This document shows, piece by piece, positions 54,993 to 64,000 of a stretch of DNA of 64,000 bases. Made by a program: the position numbers and the translations under genes. The notes under the pieces were generated by a model. The model was not told where the DNA came from and made no database searches. It saw only the letters and a program-made list of their open reading frames with translations. Origin of the DNA: Echria macrotheca (Eukaryota; Ascomycota; Sordariomycetes; Sordariales; Schizotheciaceae). Every line of letters starts with the position of its first letter. Positions within the stretch are counted from its first letter, which is position 1. The stretch spans positions 682,001 to 746,000 of the forward strand of contig MU839837.1 of assembly GCA_030411725.1 (NCBI GenBank), read 5' to 3'.

Positions 54993-55484
54993 ACTTGTCC
55001 TCGGATACCCAGATAAGGTTTTTTGGATGCATTGTTGCCTTTAGAATACCATGCTGTCGACAATCAAAATAAAATCGCCACGAGGTGATCTGAGCAAGCG
55101 TTTACACAACGATAGCGCCACGACTGGCTAAAACTGTCCAGGAAACCCAAGCTGCTGCTGTGCTTCGCTGCAATATTGCCACCAAATAGCCTGAGGGGTC
55201 CCGGGTCCCGTCTAAATAGGTGTCTGGGAATCGGATTCTCGGCAGTCGACCTACTGTCAAATCAAACGGTGCGAAAAGAATAAATAGAGCATATTATGTC
55301 GCCGGTTCTCTGGTAATCATACACTTATAGGTAAACTGTAGCGACATGTATAGCAGTGCGTCTTTGTTTAGTTTTGGCTCAGGTTCTGGCTCAACCCTGT
55401 GAGCGTTTTTAGTACGGCACTGACACTCGCATACCATAGGTACCTACGTCTCTTTCTCGACATTACTACGTCTTTCATGACAAT
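54993..55484. other. Intergenic, no gene seen
   Basis: Promoter side of the secreted protein gene. No exon supported. Confidence 0.4.
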
Positions 55485-56547
55485 ATGAGGCTCGGAACTT
55501 CAGTTTTGGCGGTGTTATTCTCCGCCACAAGGGTCGCACATGCCGCCCGCAGCTGCCCAGAGACACCGACTCCAATCCAGTGGTCCCTGAGCGAGTTCAC
55601 ATACGACGCGGCAGACCCGACGGCGCATGGAAAGGCGGCAACAAATGCAGCGGTCGGACTGTACCTGACTACCGGATCCAATGAAAACAGCTGCTACGGG
55701 CAGTGGCCCGAGGCATGGGACGGGCGGGCGAAGACGGGGGAGCTGATCTTTTTCTCGTGCATCAACAACCGCGGCAGGATGGACGACTCAACCGTCTCGT
55801 TCGGTGTTGATTGGAAAAATCGGACAATCCATGTGGCCCATAGCTACATCTGCGCTGATGGCGCTCGGAAGGGGTAAGTATCTAGGTGTTTGCAACCGTC
55901 CGGGAGGATCTGTTGACAGGAGCAGGGCATCGACATTGGCCGGGGCCTCTGTGCCTCTGGATCTCGACTGTGACATGTCTACCGACGGCAAACTGGTACG
56001 TTGTATCACTCGCCAACGGCAGGTCCGATTCACGACGCAGCCGGATATTTCCAGCACTGGAGAGATATGCGGCCCCTCAGCGCCGCAACAAGCATCCTGG
56101 GACGTGACAGACTACGCTGGGCTTTACGCCTTGTCCACATCCCCTACGACCGCCACGGCACCATCGTCTAACCAGCCTCTTTTCACTCTTAAAGCTTTTG
56201 GACGAAATGACACATTTAAGTGCACCGTCCAGGATGGACAAGAACAAGGCACGCTTCACGGAGCATGTGCTGGCATAACTGCGCAGGCCGGAGCTGTCCC
56301 GGTGTTCGAGTTTGACAGTGCCAACAAGCTGCTGGTTGTTTCGCAGGCGTGGGGCTGCCCTGGATCGAATTCTTCGACACGGTGAGAGCCCCCACCCCCC
56401 TTTATCGTTGACGTTATAGGAAAGGGATGCTAACACGGTTCAAGAGTCGTGAGAGGGGCAGCATCTGTTCCATCGTTCTGCTCGACGGGGACCCCACCTG
56501 ACTGTGCGACGGATAACGTGTTTTGGGTTGGAGGAGGAGGGATCTAG
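55485..56547 (+). CDS. Secreted cysteine-containing protein, unknown function
   Basis: Exons 55485-55873, 55920-56381, 56445-56547; 317 aa. Clear signal peptide (MRLGTSVLAVLFSATRVAHA). The mature part begins with SCPETPTPIQWSLSEFTYDA and contains beta-rich stretches and about eleven cysteines (ENSCYGQW, FFSCINN, YICADG, DLDCDM, RCITRQ, EICGPS, FKCTVQ, HGACAG). Several N-glycosylation sites are present (NRT, NDT, NSS). Intron 1 acceptor may be at 55919 or 55925. The last acceptor (CAAG at 56444) was chosen because it keeps cysteine-containing sequence (VPSFCSTGTPPDCATDNV) in frame. I do not recognise a family. Confidence 0.75.
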
Positions 56548-56640
56548 ATTCGAATTGTATTTGTGACAACGATGTAGACCGCAGTCTCGTAACAATTGTC
56601 CATCGTCTTCACACTGATTCTCCTACATGATGCCCTAGTT

Positions 56641-57055
56641 CTACAGCAGGATAAACTCCCTAACATCAAGCGCATACCTCCCCATGCCATGTTTCTGCAC
56701 CGTCCCCGCGAACTTCGTATTTTCGTCCGATGATTGGTCTCCCCCAGCACTCCGGCCAATCCAGTCGCTGATATGCCTCCTTCCCAGCGTGTACTTCCCC
56801 ATTCTTGAACCAAGCCTTAACCAGCGCTGAAAATCCCAGGAGGCATCCAACCGTTATTCCAGCGGGCAATGGCTCGAAAAATACACATGTTTCTTCGACT
56901 GCTATTCTCAAGTTTGCACTCTTCCGTGATTCTCCGAGTTTTTTTTTGGACCAGTGGGTCGAGTAAAGTCCAGTCGCTGTTGAGAAACTTGAGTCCTGCG
57001 GGAAAAGTGGGGGCCGATGAATAACAACCAGCTTACCTAGCTGCGCATACGTCAT
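56641..57055 (-). CDS. Possible small gene, reading frame ambiguous
   Basis: Two overlapping frames both look partly coding. One starts MTYAQLGKLVV at 57055 and contains a hydrophobic segment (PLPAGITVGCLLGFSALVKA), ending near 56666. Splicing a 42-nt GTAAGC..GCAG segment instead gives LKFLNSDWTLLDPLV. A third frame (MDASWDFQRWLRLGSRM) ends at 56641. No single spliced model is clean. It may be a small gene, a decayed gene, or noise in the phosphoketolase promoter. Confidence 0.25.
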
Positions 57056-57167
57056 CGACCCTTATCAAAAGAGATCTATCGAAATCACTCCTTCTCACTC
57101 TCATCCCTTCAACACGAACTCATCAAACCAGCATAGAGCCAACATCTGGAGCCATTGCCTTGCCAAA

Positions 57168-59817
57168 ATGCCTTCCGGCCAGATTCCAGTCTCCAATCCC
57201 CCACCGTTACCCTCTCACCTCCCCGACAATGTGCTCGACCTGGTCGCCAAAATCGAGAAGACAGCCCTTCCCGACAATGTCCGAGACTCCCTACGCGGTT
57301 TCCAACGGGCAGCATGCTACATTGCCGCAGGCAAGTCGCCCTCACACGTTCCCGAAGCCACACTAACAACGACCCAGCCATGATCTTCCTGCGAGACAAC
57401 GTCCTCCTCGACTCAGAACTGCAGCTCGACCACGTGAAGCCCCGTCTGCTCGGCCACTGGGGAACATGCCCCGGCCTCATCCTAGTCTGGTCGCACCTCA
57501 ACCTCCTGATCCGCAACCACGACCTCTCAATGATCTACGTGATCGGCCCAGGCCACGGCGCGCCGGCCGCGCTCGCCGCCCTGTGGCTCGAGGGCTCTCT
57601 AGAGAAGTTCTACCCGGGCGAGTACGACCGCGACGCCACTGGCCTACACAATCTGATCACGCGCTTCTCGGTGCCCGGCGGGTTTCCGAGCCACATCAAC
57701 GCCGAGACGCCCGGGTCGATCCACGAGGGCGGCGAGCTCGGATACGCGCTGTCGGTTTCGTTCGGCGCCGTCATGGACAGGCCCGATCTGATCGTCACGT
57801 GTGTGGTCGGCGACGGGGAGGCCGAGACGGGCCCGACGGCGACGGCTTGGCATGCTATCAAGTATCTCGATCCGCGCGAGAGCGGGGCTGTCATTCCCAT
57901 TTTGCATGTCAACGGGTTCAAGATCAGCGAGCGCACGATATTCGGGTGCATGGACGACAAGGAGATTGCTTGTTTGTTTACCGGGTACGGGTATCAGGTC
58001 TGCATTGTGGAGGATCTGGAGAATATCAACGACGAGTTGTATGCCGCGCTGGAGTGGGCATTGTCGGAGGTCAAGAAGATTCAGCAGGCGGCGAGATCGG
58101 GCGACCCGATTGTGAAGCCGAGATGGCCCATGATCGTGTTGCGAACCCCCAAGGTTAGTGTTTTTGGGGAGGAGATTGAGATTGAGATGATACTGACATG
58201 TTCATCAGGGATGGGGTGGACCCAAAGAAGTTGACGGCAAGATCATCGAGGGGTCGTTCCATTCCCACCAAGTCCCGCTGCCCAAGGCAAACACCGATGA
58301 ATCGCAGCTCAATGTGCTCAAGGGTTGGCTGTCGAGCTACAACATCAGCCAGCTTCTCACCGATGGCAAGCCGACTCAGGCGATCCTCGATACCATGCCC
58401 GCGGACGACAAGAAGCTAGGCCAGATCAAGACTGCATATGACCCCTACATCGAACTGAAGCAGGTCAAATGGGAAGACTTCGCCGTCGACAAGGCCAAGG
58501 ACGAAAGCTGCATGAAAGTCACGGGCAAATACCTCGCCAAGGTATTCGAGGAGAATCCCACGACACTCCGTCTGTTCTCGCCCGACGAGCTGGAGAGCAA
58601 CAAGCTCGACGCCATCCTCGAGCACACGCAGCGAAACTTCCAGTGGGACCAGTACTCGCGCGCCAACGGCGGGCGCGTCATCGAGACGCTCTCCGAGCAC
58701 GAGTGCCAGGGCTTCATGCAGGGGTACACGCTGACCGGACGCACCGCCATTTTTCCGTCTTACGAGTCGTTTCTGGGTATTGTGCATACCATGATGGTGC
58801 AGTATTCCAAGTTTGTCAAGATCGCGCGCGACGTCAAGTGGCGCGGCGATCTGGCGTCGATCAACTACATCGAGACGAGCACGTGGGCACGTCAGGAACA
58901 CAACGGGTTCTCTCATCAGAATCCGTCCTTCATCGGGGCGGTGCTCAATCTGAAGGCCGAGGCGGCTCGTGTAAGGTTTAGAGAGAGAAATTTCCAAGGC
59001 CTCGGACTAACAAGACACAGGTCTACCTGCCCCCAGACGCGAACTGCTTCCTCTCGACCGTCGCCCACTGCCTGCACTCGCAAAACAAGACAAACCTGAT
59101 TATCGGCTCCAAGCAGCCCACGGCGGTTTATCTGTCCGCATCCGAGGCCGCAGAGCACTGCCGCATCGGCGCGTCGATCTGGCCATTCGCCTCGTCCGCT
59201 CCCGACCACATCGACGATCCGGACGTCGTCCTAGCCGGCATCGGCGTCGAGGTCACGTTCGAAGTAGTCAAAGCGGCCGAGATGCTGCGGACCGTCTGTC
59301 CGGCGCTGCGCGTGCGCGTGGTCAACGTGACGGACCTGATGATTCTGGTGGCGGAATCAAAACACCCGCACGCGCTGAGCGCCGCGCAATTCAGAAAATT
59401 GTTTACGGCCGACAGGCCCGTGCTGTTTAATTACCATGGCTACGCGACCGAGCTGCAGGGCTTGTTGTTCGGGCGCGAGGGACTGGGTCGTATGGCGGTT
59501 CGGGGGTATCAGGAGGAGGGGAGTACCACGACGCCGTTTGATATGATGCTTGTTAATGGGGTTAGTCGGTTCGATGTCGCGAGGTGGGCGTTAGAGAAAG
59601 GGGCGGAGAGGAATGAGGAGGTTAGGAGGGGATTGGGTGGGTATCTTGGGGATGTCGATGGGCGGGTGGATGAGGTGCGGAAGTTTATCGTGGAGCATGG
59701 AAAGGGTAAGATTTTTTTTTCGTTTTTGACTCCTTTCAGCAAGGAGAGGCTAACATTTTGTTTTTCACAGACCCCGATGATATTTACAACCTGCCCGAGC
59801 GCATCGGAGATTCATAA
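57168..59817 (+). CDS. Xylulose-5-phosphate/fructose-6-phosphate phosphoketolase
   Basis: TPP-dependent enzyme that splits xylulose 5-P (or fructose 6-P) with phosphate into acetyl phosphate and glyceraldehyde 3-P (or erythrose 4-P), giving a short route to C2 units. Exons 57168-57330, 57378-58153, 58209-58970, 59021-59705, 59771-59817; 810 aa, all in frame. Marks: GHWGTCPGL, IGPGHGAPA, GGFPSHINAETPGSIHEGG, the TPP motif GDGEAETGPTA, PILHVNGFKI, GWGGPKEVDG across intron 2, SHQVPLP, GRTAIFPSYESFLGI, TWARQEHNGFSHQNP, PPDANCFL, and NYHGY near the C-terminus. Intron 1 (57331-57377) uses a GC donor (GCAAGT). No transit peptide, so it is cytosolic. It ends 103 bp from the convergent GMC gene. Confidence 0.96.
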
Positions 59818-59920
59818 ACATGGTTTTATTTTTCTTACTGTCCCTATATATTTGTACACTGATCACCGCCGCGCGCGGTCCTAAATCAAGTAATAGCTGA
59901 AGAAGAAAAGAGACAAAAAT

Positions 59921-61969
59921 TTACGACGACGCAGTGCTGTTGAGCGCCAGGATCTTGGCCACGGCGTGCTCGGCCACGATCATGATGGCCGCCGTCGGGT
60001 TGCTGGTGATGTGGCCGGGGAAGATGGAGGCGTCGACGACGAAGAGGTTGTCGGTGCCGTAGACCTTTGTGTTGGTGTCGACGACGGCGGTGCCGCCGGT
60101 GCGGCCGTCGTCCTCGCCCATCTTGTTTGTGCCTGTATTTTTTTTGTTTAGTACTGTTACGTTTTCAATAATAAGAAAATTAAAAAAACGTACCGATCCA
60201 GTGGTTCGAGTTGCGCGAGCCGGGGGTTGCCGGGATCTTTATTCTTCGTTAGCATACAGGTTCCAGGTTCTCAGGTTTAAAAGGGGCGAGACAAAAATAA
60301 AAAGAAACTTACAGAGTTGACAAAATCAGCCGAACTCTGACTACTCGTCGGCCGCACCCACTGCAAGCCCGAAACCTTGGCCAGCGCATCCCGAAGGTTC
60401 TGCACGCCCTGGACGACAGCCTGCTTGTCGCCGGCATCGTTGAGGTAAGGACTCTTGGACACGGTGGTCTTGAGGCCGGACGTAATCGTCAGCTTGCCGC
60501 GCGAGACGGAGCCGGTGCCGAGGTACTGCGTCAGCGTCATGGACGTGCTCTTGGACCCTTCGACGCGCGCCTGCCAGTGCAGGTGGCGCGTGATGCCGTC
60601 GGACGGCTTGATCATGTCCCAGAACATGGGGCCGAAGTTGGGGGCTGATTGGGCTAGGATGCCTGTTCGGCCGTCTTTTTTATTTGGTCAGTATATAGTC
60701 CAAATTGGAGAGGGAGAGAGAGAGAGAGAGAGATACGCACTGAGGTAGGCCTGGGTGTCGCTTTGGATGGGACGGGTGTAGGCGCCGTAGAAGTCGTAGT
60801 TGACGACGCTGGAGTGGGAGATCTCGACGTCGGTCTAGAAAATTGTTTAGTTCTCATTTGCTTCTTCTTTTTGGGAGGAGACAAAACTTACTCCGACGTG
60901 GTCATAAAGGTTGTTGCCAACCGGGAGATTAATCCACTGGTCCGACGAGATCATGGTCGACCCGTCGCTCGACGACTTGACGGCGTTGAGCTCGTCCTTA
61001 AGACCAATACCGCTGCGCCACAGGATTTTCGGGGAGCCAAAAGTGCCCGCCGACAGGATGACACGGCCCGTGCCGGGCGTGACGTTGACGGTGCCCGAGC
61101 TGCCGCCGCACTCGACTTCCACACCGGTAATCTTGGACCCCGTCCGCACGACGCGCTTGACGCCGGCGCCGGTCCACAGCGCAAAGTTCTTGCGCGCGTT
61201 GGCGGTACTCAAGTAAATCTGGAGCGGCCCGCCGCGCTCGCCGCCGCTGAAGTAGTAGATGGTATGCGAGAAAGTCTTGTTGCGCTGGTCGTTCTGCTTG
61301 TTGGCGTCGATCGACGTCCAGCCGCCCTGCGTCAGGCCCTGGCTGAGCAGGTTGTAGCCCTGCGGGAGATACAGCTTGCCGTCCATGGACGGGTACATGG
61401 TGCCCGGAATACGAGTGAACACCTTGTCGACCGACTCGAGCATGTCGGTCGCCTTCCAGCCGGGCGGGAAACTCATGTTCCAGTCGTCCGGGTGCGGCTT
61501 CCAGTACAGGCCCGAGTTGATGGCCGCGCCACCGCCCAGAATGCAGCCGGCCAGCTGGTCGTAGTCGGTGCACGCGATGCCGCTGCGGTCGGCCCAGATC
61601 TGGTTGCACAGGCCCGGCACGTCGAAGCGCGTGAGGTTCGTCCCCGACAGCCACTGCGGCTTCATGGTGCCGCCCCAGCGGCCCGACGACGGCGGGCCCT
61701 TCTCGAGGAGCAGCACCTTGTAGCCGGCCTCGGAGAGCCGGTCGGCCATCGGGATGCCCGCCGGCCCGGTCCCCACGACAATGTAGTCGTACGTGTCCTT
61801 GGACGAGAGGTTGCACGAGGCCGCGGCCGCCCGGGGCTCGTTGGCCGGCGCTCCGGCCGCGGGCTGCAGCCCTGCTATGCGTCAGTATGTCAACCCATTA
61901 GTTCCCGGTAATCGGGAACGTACATGCCGCCACGGCGCTGACGGCCGCCACACGCTGGAGGAGATGCAT
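59921..61969 (-). CDS. Secreted GMC oxidoreductase, CDH-flavodomain-like (AA3)
   Basis: FAD enzyme resembling the dehydrogenase domain of cellobiose dehydrogenase, without haem or cellulose-binding domains. Six exons: 61969-61924, 61874-60892, 60834-60741, 60674-60313, 60236-60194, 60132-59921; 579 aa. Signal peptide MHLLQRVAAVSAVAA is completed across intron 1. FAD motif YDYIVVGTGPAGIPMADRL near residue 40, then GCILGGGAAINSGLYWKPH, VILSAGTFGSPKIL, and the C-terminal active pair His507 (NSNHWIG) and Asn554 (TSNPTAAIM). It probably oxidises a sugar or related alcohol extracellularly; the acceptor could be quinones or metal enzymes. A TATATA at 62088 lies about 120 bp upstream. Introns 4 and 5 flank a 43-nt micro-exon coding the catalytic His. 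Confidence 0.92.
60705..60735. repeat. GA microsatellite in a GMC intron
   Basis: A GAGAGA run on the + strand (CT on the coding strand) lies in intron 3 of the GMC gene (60675-60740), near its donor. Confidence 0.7.
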
Positions 61970-64000
61970 GATTTGTTAGATGGTTGTCAAGTGTATCAAA
62001 GCGTCTCCCAGCAAAAGTGTCCGAATCGATTCGGACTCGGTCACCCCTTCTCTCCTTCCGGAGAAGGGAGAGATGCTTCGGTCTTCATATATACGCCCCC
62101 CAACCAACGTATCGTGGCCGGACCCTAAACCCATGGCCATGTGGTTCCAGCGTTATAGTGTATAGTGCTCCCCCATTCATCCGGCGTCCCTTTCCCCGCA
62201 TTCCCCAGGTTTGTTGCTGTCCCTTGGTGGATTCGCCCCCTCCCCCGGATGAGGCCCGTTGTAACGGGAGGAGACGGGGACCTGGGTATTCCCCGTGACT
62301 TGCTGTGCTGTTAGCCGGAATTGATGAATGCCATTCTCCAAAGTTGTATACCGCTACCGCCGAGAGATGCGTGCGTGTGTGTGTGAGTGTGTGACCTCCC
62401 GGGCTGCATTACACCAAAAAGAAAAGAGGGGTAGAGTATAAACAAAACAGGGCCCCGAGGCGGTACAGTATCCGGGAGTTGGGGTAATGCTGGCCTTGTT
62501 GTGTGTGCGGTGGCAGTAGGGTCGGTACATGGTGTCGGGCCAATCTGGAGCGGGATACTACACAGTACTCTTTGCCAGCTAATAAAACATCAGGTAATAT
62601 TACGTGGTGTATGGTCCCATCCTGTGCTCATTCTAGAAAGACTTTAAAATCAGCCGGAAAATTTTGGGGCGAAAGAGGGGCAGCGGATTTATTAAGGCAC
62701 GGCCGCCCGCCGTATTACATCGGGCTTAGCAATGTGGTTGGTGGTGTGGTGTGAGGGACAGTGTACGGAAGTGCCCCTGTGTGGCGTCCTCTTGGATAAA
62801 CTCTGGCGTCCCCCCCTATTCACCCGGCCGTCATCGATGCCCCACATATAGATCCCTTTGTCTATACAATCGCCGTCCCGGATGTGGGGGAGGGCACCTC
62901 ATCACGGGGGACCGTTTGGAGGCCAAGAACGCAGAAATAGCCAAGATGCACCGGACGCCGCAGATGGCGGGAGATGACCGGTGAGTCGGCGGACTGGACT
63001 CAGAAATCTCGGACGTCGGACATGCAATGGCCGTGGCGGCTGCTTTTTTGGGGCTGCTATGCTGAGAATTTCTGCGCAAACATGCTTAGAGACGAAAGGT
63101 ACCTTGGGGATCTAATCAAGGTCCTGCTGGGACCGTGGATGGGCTCATAATCTCCGGGCATGAACCGGGTTTCCTCGCACTTGCCGAACGCACCGGTGGA
63201 CCATCATCCGAGATTGTTGGCCTTGTCAACACGGAGGGAACATGAGTCGGAGACGCTTTAAATGTCCGAATGACACGGCAGTTTTACTGGCTGCGGTAAA
63301 TGGTCCGGCCAGGTGCCTGGCAACTCTGTACGTCATGTTTTTATCTTGTTGCCACTGTAATCTACTAATACCTACGAGATTGTTGTGTCGACTTGCGAGG
63401 TTCAGAGAAATCCCAAGACTTACCTCAAATGAACTATGGTATTTGTCTTCCGTCCGTCTTTAGCTTCTCGACCTTTGAAAGACTTTGGCGAAGAACCGAC
63501 ATGGCCATGAAATGACCTTTCCCTATCTCCTTGGACAGAGTGAGAGTTTGGTCTCTCGGTGACGAGGGTGGATTCGAGACCGTTGATTAATGTCAGCACC
63601 AGAAGTGTCGATGTTAACATGAACTGGGTACGGATTACAATCCTAATAAACCCTTGTTTGGGGGGGGGGGGCTTTTTTTTGGCCGACAAGAGACTGAACA
63701 AGATCATAGAAATACAATAGCTGAGTGCTCAAGAATTCATGACTCGAAAGACGACGGTGATCATGATAGAAGGCGTCGGCAGATATTTCGTTTAAAAACA
63801 AATTCTCCCCGACACTTCTCACCTTGGCACATCCTGGATCACCGCCATTCCGGCCACCGAGGACCCTCCTCTGCGACGCACGCAAGAGCAGCCGTACCGC
63901 ACCTACAAACCCCGGTGTTCTGGCTCTGCCGATGGGTGAGTGACAGTGTGCCGTTGTCGGCTGTTCTGGTAAGGGCAATACAGCATCCGATTGGCAGAAA
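61970..64000. other. Right-edge intergenic region, no gene supported
   Basis: It begins with the GMC promoter (TATATA at 62088). The rest has only short open frames without domains. A G-run directly followed by a T-run lies near 63659-63679. A gene may start beyond the window. Confidence 0.45.
62088..62093 (-). promoter_or_regulatory. TATA element of the GMC oxidoreductase
   Basis: TATATA about 120 bp upstream of the start codon at 61969 on the minus strand. Confidence 0.5.

Noticed and set aside
40632..56547. A secondary-metabolite or RiPP cluster (P450, MFS, UstYa)
   Set aside because: No backbone enzyme or repeated-core precursor; genes are spaced by unrelated functions, and the transporter is a sugar porter.

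Overview
The window is nuclear DNA of a filamentous ascomycete. Evidence: genes interrupted by short (about 45-90 bp) GT-AG introns with CTAAC/CTGAC branch sites, an intron-containing tRNA-Gly, and fungus-specific families (UstYa-like, NB-ARC/TPR NLR, secreted DUF4360-like). The overall protein set looks like Sordariomycetes, probably Sordariales near Chaetomiaceae; that placement is an inference from family resemblance, not a computed result. All gene models below are read by eye; splice sites were chosen by consensus, reading frame and family conservation.

Layout. 0.6-6.3 kb: a divergent pair of microtubule regulators (LIS1/NudF-PAC1 on -, XMAP215/Stu2 on +). 7.9 kb: tRNA-Gly(CCC). 8.5-10.4 kb: an unknown gene whose frame runs 322 codons past an in-frame TAG. 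11.6-15.9 kb: a metallophosphoesterase and a secreted tyrosinase (both -). 16-20.8 kb: the largest gene-poor stretch. 20.8-28.8 kb: GH27 alpha-galactosidase, a coiled-coil protein, an NAD-dependent SDR, a UCH-type deubiquitinase and an OYE-type ene-reductase. 29.4-29.7 kb: a 331-bp inverted-repeat element resembling a MITE. 29.9-35.7 kb: secreted DUF4360-like protein, small secreted protein, SurE-like phosphatase, GNAT acetyltransferase, 95-aa membrane protein. 36.4-44.6 kb: an NLR (hydrolase-NB-ARC-TPR), a cytochrome P450 and a stand-alone hydrolase of the same family as the NLR N-terminus. 46-56.5 kb: sugar transporter, an 82-aa two-exon gene, a C2H2-like regulator, F-box protein, UstYa-family protein and a secreted cysteine-containing protein. 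57-62 kb: phosphoketolase and a secreted GMC (CDH-flavodomain-like) oxidoreductase, convergent.

How genes may work together: GH27, the sugar transporter, the phosphoketolase and the GMC oxidoreductase fit a plant-biomass saprotroph. The most unusual locus is the NLR block: the NLR effector domain has lost both the oxyanion-hole motif and the nucleophile serine, while a neighbouring solo hydrolase of the same family, only 3.1 kb away, keeps both. No classical biosynthetic cluster, CRISPR array or complete autonomous transposon was seen.
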